The translations under genes and the position numbers were made by a program. The notes below the pieces were generated by a model that saw only the letters and a program-made list of their open reading frames with translations, had not been told where the DNA came from and searched no databases. This document shows positions 8,793 through 18,679 of a DNA stretch of 64,000 nt, piece after piece (the first letter of the stretch is position 1; the number at the start of each line of letters is the position of its first letter). The stretch comes from Roridomyces roridus (lineage: Eukaryota; Basidiomycota; Agaricomycetes; Agaricales; Mycenaceae), in contig JARKIF010000025.1 in NCBI GenBank assembly GCA_029378245.1, forward strand, positions 1 to 64,000, in the 5' to 3' direction.

Positions 8793-11378
8793 CTAGGCGC
8801 CTACTTTTTGGAGGTGGGCCCGGGAAATTTGAATCTGGAAAACAGTTTGGAGAGCCTCTTGGCACTGGTGTGTTTGAATTCTGTATCTTTGGCCTTGGTC
8901 AAAGCATCTCTTGTAGCTGTTAAGTCTTTGGTAGCGCACAGAGTATCTGGATGGTCCTCCTAAGACCTGCCTGCGTTTGGCAACAACTTTGAGTTGGAGA
9001 TTTTCAGCCGCCTGATGCCTGCCGGTGCTACTGAGTGTCATGGCAAGGTTAGCCATTGCAAACAGAGTGTCAGGATGGTCATTGCCAAGGAGTTTCTGGC
9101 GCCCTTGGAGCACAGAAATTTCGAGCCCCTCTGCCTCTTGGTACTGTCCCAGCTGCCAGTATGTGGCTGCAAGGTTGGCCATTGCGAAAAGAGTGTCAGG
9201 ATGGTCATTGCCAAGGAGTTTCTGGCGCCCTTGGAGCACAGAAATTTCGAGCCCTTCTGCCTCTTGGTACCGTCCCAGCCGCCTGTACATGCTTGCAAGG
9301 TTGGCCATTGCAAACAGAGTGTCAAGATGGTCATTGCCAAGGAGTTTCTGGCGCCCTTGGAGAACAGAAATTTCGAGCTCTTCTGCCTCTTGGTACCGTC
9401 CCAGCCGCCCGTATGTGCCTGCAAGGTTGGCCATGGCAGTCAGCGTCTCAGGATGGTCATTGCCGAGGAGTTTCTGGCGCCCTTGGAGCACAGAAATTTC
9501 GAGCCCCTCTGCCTCTTGGTACTGTCCCAGCTGCCAGTATGTGGCTGCAAGGTTGGCCATTGCAAACAGAGTGTCAGGATGGTCATTGCCAAGGAGTTTC
9601 TGGCGCCCTTGGAGCACAGAAATTTCGAGCCCTTCTGCCTCTTGGTACCATCCCAGCCGCCCGTATGTGCTTGCAAGGTTGGCCATGGCAGTCAGAGTGT
9701 CAGGATGGTCATTGCCGAGGAGTTTCTGGCGCCCTTGGAGCACAGAAATTCCGAGCCCCTCTGCCTCTTGGTACTGTCCCAGCTGCCAGTATGTGGCTGC
9801 AAGGTTGGCCATTGCAAACAGAGTGTCAGGATGGTCATTTCCAAACAGCTCCCTCTGTCTCTCCAGATCCATTTCACACAAACCCTTTGCTTGCTCAAAA
9901 TTACCTCCGTCATAATAAATGCATGCATATGGCTCCCAGAACTGAGAATCCAGGACAGTGAAATCTGGGACAAGCCTGTTGACATGAGCAATTATCCTGA
10001 TCCTATCCAAATATGCATCAGGGCCAAGATCTGTTGCCATTCCCAATACATTTGCCATGCATGCCTGTGTTGTTACCTCATCAGGTAGGTTGCCTGAGCA
10101 CCACAGATGCACAAGCGGATGCATGCTTAGTGTGCTGCTTGTTTCATCACTCTGAAGCAGCGAGTATTCCTCAACCTCTGCCACAATATTCCTGAAATAT
10201 TGTTCCGACCAATTCCCTGAACCTGAGACAAAGTTTTGGAGAAACTCTCTGGCTTCCCCCATTGACCCAGTTTCACTCCCCTCATTGTTCAATATCCACT
10301 GTGTGGCATTGGCAAAGATTGACTGGGGAATATTGCTGTGGTGCAACAGAGAACAGAGTTGTAGAAATTGTGCAGCTATGGGGCTGAGTTTCTCAAAGCT
10401 AATCTGCCAGGTTGTATAGACAGTCCATTCATAATCATCCAGAGTTTGATCAGGGTGCTGTAGCAGTAGCTCTTTTTTGTTCTGCGTGTAGATAGACAGA
10501 TAATTCTTGAGACATTTGAACTTGGCAATATAAGCCCCAGCCTGGACAATTGCAAGGGGCAGGCATGACAGTTCCTGCACATCTTCATTAAGCATGAAAT
10601 CATTGCCCGAAGAACCTGAGACCTACCTGCACAATATCCACAGCCAATTTATAGGTTTCATCTGTGTGCTCCTTCACTGCTCTTGCAAGAAGGAGAAGAG
10701 CCGCATTTTCATCATCCAAGTCTCCCACCGGTGAGTGAGAAGCAGGCCCATAAGCAGCAAGTTGTGGGTTTCGGGAAGTTATTATAATTTTTCCATGTGT
10801 GCACTGTGGCAAGAATGGCAATAACTTCAGTTTTGGATCATCTGCATTGTCAAACAGCAGAGTCCACTCTTTGTATTCAGAAATAAGCCACTGGAGGCCT
10901 GCTTCTGGTGTTTGGCCAAACCTCTGAGAAATTGCAATGTTCATGAGGGAGTTATTCAGAGCTTCAGAGGAACTGGCATTCATGAAGAATTGCCTTGATA
11001 CACTGAAAAAGGTTGTCAATCATAAAGACATTACTCCTTCACACACATACTCATCAGATGTTTCCTCAAGAAATTTCAAAGCTATCTGAGTCTTCCCAGA
11101 CCCACCAAGACCATAGAGAACAAAAATCCTTCTCTTCTTGGGTTCTTGGGGAAAGTACTGTTGCATCTTGTCAAGGATTTCCTTTCGTCCCTGAAAAATC
11201 TGAGATGCTGGAGGACATCGGACAAGTGCCAGAGCAGTGTGGCATTGTTCCTGAGCTGTGATATTTGATTAGTGGGCCTCAGACATATTTATTTGGTACC
11301 TACTGATGAGTTCAATTTGACCTTGCTGTCTTGGTTCTTGGGTATGTGAATAAACACTGTGTACAGTGAGATCAAGCT
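8793..11378 (-). CDS. NB-ARC/TPR (kinesin-light-chain type) NLR-like protein
   Basis: A STAND-type ATPase fused to TPR repeats, the architecture of fungal NLR-like proteins linked to self/non-self recognition; the role here is inferred. The P-loop VLYGLGGSGKTQIAL lies near 11110. Exons on the minus strand join in frame: an upstream exon ending near 11051, then 11002-10627, then 10574 downward, with introns 11003-11050 and 10575-10626. The spliced protein reads EETSDDVSRQFFMNASS and VDIVQELSCLPLAI across the junctions. LLFDNADD and IIITSRNPQL mark the NB-ARC core. At least seven 42-residue TPR units (GNDHPDTLFAMANLA) follow. A likely further intron near 11265-11311 adds a short upstream exon; the N-terminal effector is not identified. 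The C-terminus is frameshifted near 8960: the main frame stops at 8793, the other reads HPDTLCATKDL and stops at 8801. Confidence 0.8.
8985..9850 (-). repeat. Near-identical 126-bp TPR-coding repeats
   Basis: About seven tandem 126-bp units in the 3' half of the NLR-like gene, each encoding a 42-residue TPR with the core GNDHPDTL..AMANLA..Y..LG.YQEAE. Units differ at only a few positions, and higher-order pairs alternate (WQLGQYQEAE against GRLGRYQEAE). Long plus-strand open frames over this stretch are shadows of the repeats. Confidence 0.9.
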
Positions 11379-11880
11379 CTTGCAGAAGCACTAGGGATTT
11401 ACTTCAAGTTATTGATCCGACTTTGATAAAACAGGGCTCCCCCTTCACCGGGACCTCCTTCTCCTCCTTGTTGGTCAGCTCCCCCACCAGGACCACCGGT
11501 GCCACCTGAAAGTCAGCCAAGTACTGCTCATTTTGATTTGTGCTCACCATGTACATGAAAATGAGTCCCCGTCTGTGTATCAACAGTGGGCACAGACATT
11601 GAGTAGCTTGTGGTCTGGGTACGAGGGTAAGAGGTGTTGACGTGGCAGAAGTATTTATATCTTGACAGCGGCCCTGACTCAAGCCCGAGCTTTGGTCTTG
11701 CTTGATGATACAAGTAACGCGATCATTCTGGACATCCAACCGTATGTAAGTACTTATGCGCACAGACAGTGGTATTGTATTCTCTCCCTCAACTGTTCTC
11801 GTACACCGACTCCCTGGGCATACATTTCCTCTCCCACTGATTGAGCTCCGAATCGTCCCAACTCCATATACGCCCATACG
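11379..11880. other. Intergenic stretch without a recognised gene
   Basis: Between the NLR-like gene and the MFS remnant. One 157-codon minus-strand frame exists but shows no motif or family resemblance. It could hold an upstream exon of the NLR-like gene, whose N-terminus is unaccounted for. Confidence 0.4.
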
Positions 11881-13000
11881 AGTCTCTCTGGGCTGACCGG
11901 CTGTGGGAGGTCCCCACCATCTGAGCCAGCCCAGTCACGCTGCCGACGCTCACCTTGTTCGGCGCCGTGTCCATTGTGAAGAGCATCACGCATGCTGTTC
12001 GATTTGCAGTAAGATCAGTTGACGCAAACAATAATCCATGAATAAATAAGACGCACAATATGCGAAATATAGCATGGTCGAGGACGCCAGCTGCACACAC
12101 AAAACGAAGATCACGGCGCCGTCAACCCGACCCGCCCGCGCAGCGAGGAAAGTCATGACCGGGAAAGCGGCGAACGTGATTATAAACGCCACGAAACTCA
12201 CCGTGAATACGCGCCGCGGATCAAAGTAGCGGATCACGCGCCCTCCGACAAGGCTTTGGAGAATGGCGTTGGTGATTCCGCACAAGCCCATGATCAAGCT
12301 GTAGGAGAAAACATCCGCTGCATTTGTCAAATCGGAGATCTGCGGGATAAGCATATAAGGCTGTGTCCAAAGAACGACTAACCTTGTTCATCACCGTCTT
12401 GAGCACACCTATCCCTCACTAAATGAGATCACGAGATAGAAAATGCCGACTGACCGATATTGCCATTAAACGCTCCCTGCGTGCACCGGAAGACAAGAAG
12501 CGTCCAGAACGACGTCGATAGCTCAAAACCTAGCATGGACACACACAGGCCTATGGGTGCCAGCAGCAAGACAGGACGCCGGCCATAAATATCTGATAGG
12601 CGCCCGAATTGAAATACCGTGAGGCTCTCGGCGAGGAAGAAGGCGGATTCCTGGGTGCGTGCGGCGTCAGATCTGATATGATGGATTATACCCACAAGGA
12701 GCCCCGCATAGAATCCCGTCTTACTCTCCTCGCCGCCTGTGATTCCGGTGTCTCGAACGAATTGGACGACGAAGGGATGGATTACCATCGCTGGGAACGA
12801 GGATGCAAGGTGAGCCAGCCACAATGTCTGCCCACAGTATTCACCGACCAGTTATCGGCTCAGCGAACTGGATGAGCAGAAAAATGAAGAGCTGCAGCCT
12901 GGGGAGGGGCGTGCGCTTCGTCGCGAGCCGTTCTTGCGAGTGGAGTTTAACATGGATCCGCTGTTGCGACGGTGCTCGCTGCGCAGTGTGTGTCTTTACA
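11880..13000 (-). pseudogene. MFS transporter remnant (ZIFL-type), central part missing
   Basis: Exons resembling an Agaricomycete major-facilitator transporter of the zinc-induced-facilitator-like type. In order on the minus strand they read PLPRLQLFIFLLIQFAEPIT (12900), FVVQFVRDTGITGG, GRLSDIYGRRPVLLLAP (motif A, 12600), CTQGAFNGNIG, then MGLCGITNAILQSLVGGRV (12290), TFAAFPVMTFLA, and TMDTAPNKVSVGSV (11960). In intact relatives about 100-150 residues (the end of the first bundle and the start of the second) lie between the FNGNIG and LCGITNAI blocks. Here only about 20 remain, so four or so membrane helices are lost. The N-terminal exon runs into the 3' end of Helitron 2 and no clean start was found. 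Probably non-functional. Confidence 0.65.
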
Positions 13001-13324
13001 TTAGGCATTATTGTGAACAGAGTATCTACGTGCAAAGTCGTCTAATCTGTACTGTAGATTTTTGCCACCAAGATTCTTGACCCGTGAATAATCGAAAGCA
13101 CCGTCTAATGCGATGTCCGAGAAGGCCTTGACCCTCGATAGCCCAACAAAGGTCAAGCCAACAGCAAATTCTCGTTTGCCGAGACCGAGTTTGATTTTAG
13201 GCAACGTTAAGCCCTGCGACTTGTGAACGGTCACAGCCCACGCCAAACGAAGGGGAACCTGAGTTTGACTGAGATGTTTGTCGCCAACATCGAACAACGA
13301 TTTAACTGGAGGGACAGGAACAAT
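13001..13324 (-). pseudogene. Helitron 2 helicase, C-terminal piece
   Basis: Encodes the last part of the PIF1-type helicase: PLRLAWAVTVHKSQGLTLP, VGLTFVGLSRVKAFSDI, and the end at YSVHNNA with a TAA near 13001. Upstream it begins IPIVPVPPVKSLFD. This joins exactly to FPEGIP on the other side of the 2.1-kb insertion if one copy of the 8-bp duplication is removed. The insertion separates it from the rest of the gene, so full-length helicase is not made unless the insertion is excised. Confidence 0.85.
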
Positions 13325-13332
13325 CGGGATGC

Positions 13333-13438
13333 TAGACCAGAACCTGGTCTGTCTATGATTGTCGATAGACAGACCAGTCGATCTCGTTGATCATTGGCTT
13401 TACGCGCCGATTTCCTAATCGGGCGAATTCACGTGATC
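13333..13438 (+). repeat. Left terminal inverted repeat of the 2.1-kb element
   Basis: It contains a perfect internal palindrome, with arms CTGGTCTGTCTAT and ATAGACAGACCAG around an 8-nt loop, and a smaller stem CCGATT/AATCGG. Each end can fold back on itself. Confidence 0.9.
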
Positions 13439-14244
13439 AGCCACGTCGTGGCTCTCCCTCTCCCTCCCTTCGCTGGAACTCGTTCTGGGACCGCATTACT
13501 CGTTGTCAAGTCTCGAGAACCATGAAATATCACCCCAAGATACCTGGAAGCTGCCTCATCCAGCCACCTGCCGGCCACCTGGAACGGCTGCAGCTCGCGA
13601 GTACTTACGATGAATCGTCGATGATGTGCAACGCACGGTGGTCGGGCACCGGGACGGGACGGGGATTTGCAAACACGTTCCATCAGGAAAAATCACCAGA
13701 AAATTTGCTGCCAGCCAAGTCTATGATGCCCGTCATAGTTCAATATTGCATCGAGCTTCAACTCTGTAGTCTATGTAGGCACAGTAGCTCAAAGGGCTAG
13801 CTCTGTAGTGAAATATTACTCTCTGTACTTTCAGTGCCATGCAATGTTGCACAGAGCATCAATTACTGGGGACTACATACTCTATATATTGAGAAGAGCT
13901 GCATATATCACCAACATCAGCAACAACTGCTCTGGAACAAAATGTGTAATGAGCTCAGTGGGACTCAGACTGGATTGAAGGGTTTCGGCACATTGATGCC
14001 AACTGATCCGGAGGCCGGCATCAATGCTCTGATGTCATCATCAATGATCTGATGTCGGCATCTTTGATTGTAACCTGCAGAACTGTTCCCAAGCAATTAA
14101 TGGTTTTGAAATACAGCACAAGTGGCTTTGCAGATGGACTGACTGAAGTCTCAGTGAATGACTTAGCCAATTTGACCAAGAACCACCAAAAGTTGTCAAA
14201 CCCCATAGTGGTTGCATTGATTCTTAGCCTCACGTGTGCCTGCG

Positions 14245-14315
14245 TAGCTTACTTGTTATTGTCTCACTATGATATCTTCTTCTACTTAGCAGTGGTCTCC
14301 TGTTCGAGTCCCACC
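14245..14315 (+). repeat. tRNA-like (SINE-type) module, degenerate
   Basis: A B-box-like TGTTCGAGTCC (14301-14311) follows a weak A-box-like TAGCTTACTTG (14245-14255). The stretch GGTCTCCTGTTCGAGTCCCA resembles the module at 18.2 kb (GGTCTCTGGTTCGAGTCCTG). No cloverleaf pairs. It could be a SINE head or a decayed tRNA. Confidence 0.45.
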
Positions 14316-15330
14316 AGTTGCAATTAAATAATCTTGAGATTTACTTGCCCAGCCAGAAACCCATCAAGCAGTTAGTGAAGCAAGAAGCCTGTGAAGCAAC
14401 CACTAAGTACAAGTGGTGAGTGAATCCTTTTGACTTTTGCCCCGTTTTGAGAGCTGCAATGTAGCTCCCTCAGTCATCATTGGAGTGCATCATAGTACTA
14501 CATTGACTACCTGTCTACAGAACTATGAAACTATGTTGCACTACAAACCTGTGGCACAGGACTACAGTGTGCAATATTTTAGGGGGAAGACGATGGTACT
14601 ACACCAAGTATGTTGCATACATAGAGCTATGTCTTCATCGGAATTTTTCCTGATGTCGCACTGCGATGAACGGGCAGAGGATGGGAGACTGGGGTCATGT
14701 CCAGGTGCGTCGCTGTGTATCTCCATCGACTCTGACGCTTACGACTTGCTGCACTCCGCCACGCCCACACACCCTCGACTTACGCTTCTCTTTCTCGTTT
14801 TCACATCTCCTTACGGGCCGCACTGGACCTCCCTCCCTCTGCAATCTGAGCTTCTACCAACCCGATTGACACCGCACTGCCAGACGACGAGCCCCTACAT
14901 GTATCGTGGCACGGGCGCATCGGAATCAGCCCCACCGATCCCTCGCTCCAACTCCACTCCCATCAACGCTACGTGCAAGGTTGGCGCTGCCGGTCATGCA
15001 TCCTTTTCTCTAAAAGCGGACGAAGCTTTGTTTTGCGGGGCTACGGTGCAGCTACGGGGACGGATGAACTCGTCGTATTGGACGCTCCCAGTACTCAGGG
15101 AGCGTGTTTTCTAGGTGACCAGCTCCGTGTGGAGTTGTGTGGACGGGTCCGTCGACTTGACGCAGTCAGAGTGTTCGTTACCGAGCTCCGCATGACTTGA
15201 GATTCTATTTTTCTGGGTACCATTTGATGTAGATAGTATTACTAGTCTATGCCAACTGTTTTCTTTCCAAGAGCTGACGTCTGGAGCCTGCAGTGAGCTG
15301 AGGAACGAGCGGGAACGAGAGAGTTCGCAA

Positions 15331-15436
15331 ATCACGTGAATTCGCCCGATTAGGAAATCGGCGCGTTAAGCAAATGATCAACGAGATCGACCAGTCTGTC
15401 TATCGACAATCATAGACAGACTGGTTACGAGTCTAC
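15331..15436 (-). repeat. Right terminal inverted repeat of the 2.1-kb element
   Basis: Reverse complement of the left repeat with a few substitutions and small indels near the tip. The same internal hairpins are kept with compensating bases (AGTCTG against CAGACT in the stem). Confidence 0.9.
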
Positions 15437-17650
15437 CGGGATGCCTTCGGGAAAGCCAGGCCGAGGTTCCGTTCGCCACAGTGTGGGGCCCGTGTAGTCC
15501 TTGCAAGAAACCAAGACAGCAAGGGGAAGCTCTGCGGTAGAAGAAGTACCCTCGGCCCACAGCACATCTTCAACGATTCCGAGTGTTGCGTTCACAAGGC
15601 CTGGATCTTCGTCATTTTCAATTTTTCCCAGCAGCCAATTTGTACGCACCATGTTCTTGCCATAGATTACGCGTAATCATGACTTTTGCACGGCGTGACA
15701 GCACAAACTCCGGTTCCAGCCCTCCTGCGTCGTCGGCGGAAACCTTCTTTGCTGCAGGTCCACCGTTGTGTTGAGCCACGAGACGCGCACAGGGCTCATT
15801 CAGAGCCTGGATCTCCTTCATGTTGAGGGCATGAACGTCCTCGCGCGTGGTGTAGAGGCAAATTGCTTCGTCAAACTCCGCCTTTTCAGCGTCAGGGAGG
15901 GAGGAAAGAAGTCGACCTTTCAGTGATTGCCACTCCTCAACATTGAGTCCGCCCTTCGATGCGTGCTCGAGCAGAGTACGGAACTGGCGCTGCTCCAATG
16001 ATTCACCCTGCTGCCGATGAACGATGCGAAGTCGATAGCTGGTGGCAAACAGCTCGTATAGTCGGTGTCCGTCGCGGCTTAGAGCTCCGTTATCAGAGAC
16101 ATCTGTGAACGGTGGACAGTAAAGAGCACGATCACCAACCGGTGGCAACTGTGCAAAGTCCCCGACCAAGGCGAGATGAAATCCTCCGAAGGGAAGGTGG
16201 GCGCCTTCGGGACGAATTTGGCGCAAGCGAGAGTCGATTTGTGCGAGTATTCTTTGGCCGAGCATCGATTTTTCGTCGATGAGGATGAAGTGAACTCCAC
16301 GGAACTGCTCTTGCAACGTAGCCAACCGAGTTCCTGCCAGAGGCACAAAAAGTGAATTGACTGGAAGACCAAGAGCAGAATGGGCGGTACGCCCGCGTAT
16401 GTTGAAGGCAGCGACACCAGACGGCGCAAGAACGCGAACGGGATCAGGGAGGCCATGAGTTGTTGCCATGGCGCGTAGTTCTTGGCAGATCGCATGAATG
16501 AGGTACGTCTTGCCGCAGCCCGCGGTCCCATCTATGTTAAGGAGGACTGGAGGCACATCCTCGCCACTAAGCATTCGCGTGAAAGTGGCCAGATATTGCT
16601 CGAAGATCGTCCGTTGTTCCTCTGCAAGCGTGCCGACATCAACAGGTGGTGGCTGATGGGTTTGAAGGGCGCCTGCCTCCCGACGTTGTTCGTCCAGATA
16701 GCTAGCCATCTTGTCCGCGTCGTTCCAACGCGTTCGAGCCGCATTCACGTCCCACGCCGCGTCGAGAGGTCGAGTTCCGAGATCGGAGATGTCAAAAGAC
16801 GGGATCGCCGCATTTGGGTGATCGCGTGCGAAAAGTTGCCAGTCTTCTTCCGTCATGCGCTCAACATCGGCGAGTACTTCCTCGTCGTCGTCCTCTTCTT
16901 CCTGTGGCCGGTTCTCCTCCTCCCAGCACCTCAAACTGTCCTTCGGATGCCCGTGATCGCTTGTACGGCATTCGGCGAATAGCTCCGGCCACGACCTATC
17001 GCCCTCGTTGTTCAGTTCGTCCAGCCGGCGGAACGGATGATGCAGCAAGACTTTGGTTCGACAGTACTCGTCGTACTGCTCGCCTTCTGGATTGGGAGCA
17101 AACCGGGGGAATGTCCGCACGACGACGTCAGAATTACGACTCCGCGGTCGCCACTCATTCTTCCGCCACGAGTACTTTTGGAAGACCTGCTGCAAAGAAA
17201 GGTCGTTCATTGCAGCTGGTCTCCTCATGTATCGCTGCAGCCATGAATCCTTTGTGACGCGCCGTCCGCCAGGTATGTCTTCCGTTTCCTCCGCACCCAA
17301 TTCCTCCTCGGCATCCTCTGACTCGGTTTCTAGCGGGCGCATACTCCCCTCCTTGTGCAGGGAGAGCGTCTGAAACGCGACGGAAGTCCGAACGAGGGGA
17401 ATCCCAAGAAGGAGGTGAGCCGTCTCTTGGGCAGAGTACGTTCTTTCACCGAGCATCTTGTTGAGCATCTTTTGACAGGCCGCTTGTGCTGTACCGTTAC
17501 CACCAATCTGTTTGACGACGTCTTGAAGCAACTGCGGGAACGCCGGTGCTTGCTGCTCGGCCTTGGTGGCATATTTGGCGATGTAACTGAAAGGTGGGTG
17601 AGCTCCAGGTACCTCGTCAATCGAGCGAGACTCACTTTCGAGCAGCCTCG
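15425..17650 (-). pseudogene. Helitron 2 two-tyrosine and helicase core
   Basis: Exon from 17584 downward, after an intron that ends TTTCAG near 17585. It begins with the spliced two-tyrosine motif RNYIAKYATKAEQ. About 640 codons follow with an acidic linker, Walker A DGTAGCGKTYLIHA (16510), ILIDEKSML, LVGDFAQLPPVGD and further PIF1-type motifs. An intron (GTGCGT to CCAG, near 15600-15655) joins QEHG to LVNATLGIVEDVLW. The frame then ends at the 2.1-kb insertion: FPEGIP, a few foreign codons, then a stop near 15429. Apart from the insertion, the frame is intact. Confidence 0.85.
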
Positions 17651-17939
17651 GAATTCATCACAGGCTTGATGTCGATATTTGCCCTCCAGGCCAGCATCAT
17701 CCCCGTGTTGTAATTGTTCAATAGCGGGTCGTTTCGGCGGGGTTCAAAGCGCACGCGCCGCTTGCTATCAAATCCAAGGGTCGCCGCTTGCCCACACGCC
17801 ATCGGATAGTCGAAACGACAGACCAAACGAGGCTCCTGCTGTCCAGGTACCTTCCGCTTGACCTGGCAGTACCCAGGTAGGCACTTTGTGTGCCGCTGCA
17901 CCCAGTTGAGTAATTCAGACAGCTCCGCCTTATAAATCT

Positions 17940-18679
17940 ATATGAGAATTGTTGAACAATGCCGCGTCGCAACGTCGCTACCGTTTAACAGGGAGGTTGA
18001 ACATACCGGAGCGTGAGGGGAAGGGGCCAGATCTAACGGTTGAACAGTTGCTCAGTGTGGTTGAACAGGTTCCATGGGCCGACTCTGTGTAACGGAAGGG
18101 TTGAACATCTCCGTTGAACAACCCACTGTTTGCTCAAAAAGCGACCATCGGCAGGACTCGAACCAGAGACCGGAGCATATGAGTAAGACAACAAGACAAC
18201 CACTAAGCCATACGACCATTGTACCACTCCAAGTGCTTCTAGCCTGGCTCTGACCTTGTCTCCTCTGCTTCAACACAATTCCACCGCCAAAGATGTTTCT
18301 GTGTAACAGAGTCAGAATCCAGCTTTATTGAAAGAACTGAAGAGACTCAATACCTGGGTCTGAGGCCCAGAACACCTTCCAACTGATCAACCTCTGACGG
18401 CTGACTTGCAGGAAGATTTGATACTTATTGAAGAGTACATAGTGCCGAGTGGAGTCATCAGAGACACGGTACAATGTGACCACTCCCTCGACCCTTCAAC
18501 TCCCGCTTAGTGTAGTGGTTTTTCGTCATGTCTCTTTCCGTTGCTTGGTTTGTTCAGCCTTCAGTTCGATTCGCGCTCGTGCCATTTTTGTCGAAATGCT
18601 GCTGTTCAACCAACGGCTTGAACCTGCCTGTTAAACACGTGTGACGTTCAGACGCTCGCTTGTTCAACAATTCTCATAT
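17940..18679. mobile_element. 740-bp TIR element filling an apparent intron
   Basis: A 20-bp perfect inverted repeat ATATGAGAATTGTTGAACAA marks the ends (17940-17959 and 18660-18679), with looser homology for about 60 bp inward. The motif GTTGAACA recurs at least six times near the left end and again near the right, as expected for transposase-binding sites. No coding capacity is seen. A TA-type duplication is likely, but the palindromic ATAT ends make its exact size ambiguous. On the Helitron 2 strand the element is preceded by GTAACC and followed at once by AG, so element and intron almost coincide. Confidence 0.85.
18135..18215 (-). repeat. tRNA-like module with A box, B box and T-run
   Basis: On the minus strand a perfect A box TGGCTTAGTGG (18210-18200) is followed by a perfect B box GGTTCGAGTCC (18164-18154) and a TTTTT run (18139-18135), i.e. 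an RNA polymerase III promoter and terminator layout. The flanks do not form a tRNA acceptor stem and the T stem pairs poorly. A SINE head or decayed tRNA inside the 740-bp element is more likely than a working tRNA gene. Confidence 0.6.

Larger units (their letters stand above)
13333..15436. mobile_element. 2.1-kb TIR transposon with 8-bp target duplication
   Basis: Inverted repeats of about 100 bp (13333-13438 and 15331-15436) are nearly identical in reverse complement and begin TAGAC. The 8-bp sequence CGGGATGC flanks both sides (13325-13332 and 15437-15444). Removing the element and one copy restores the Helitron 2 reading frame without a break, which confirms the ends. The interior has no recognised transposase; its open frames look random. 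It is therefore a non-autonomous element; an 8-bp duplication is compatible with hAT-like or related superfamilies. A tRNA-like module lies inside at about 14245-14311. Confidence 0.9.

Noticed and set aside
90..9850. Repeat arrays as CRISPR-like
   Set aside because: The repeats are contiguous, without unique spacers, and are in-frame coding; the organism is eukaryotic.
8994..10088. Long plus-strand frames (up to 364 codons) opposite the TPR repeats
   Set aside because: They repeat with the same 126-bp period and only mirror the minus-strand TPR code; no domain or start context.
11404..11877. 157-codon minus-strand ORF
   Set aside because: No family resemblance, composition like its other frames, and overlap with the end of the MFS remnant.
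18135..18215. Functional tRNA gene
   Set aside because: A and B boxes are perfect, but the acceptor stem does not pair and the T stem is poor; it also lies inside a transposon.
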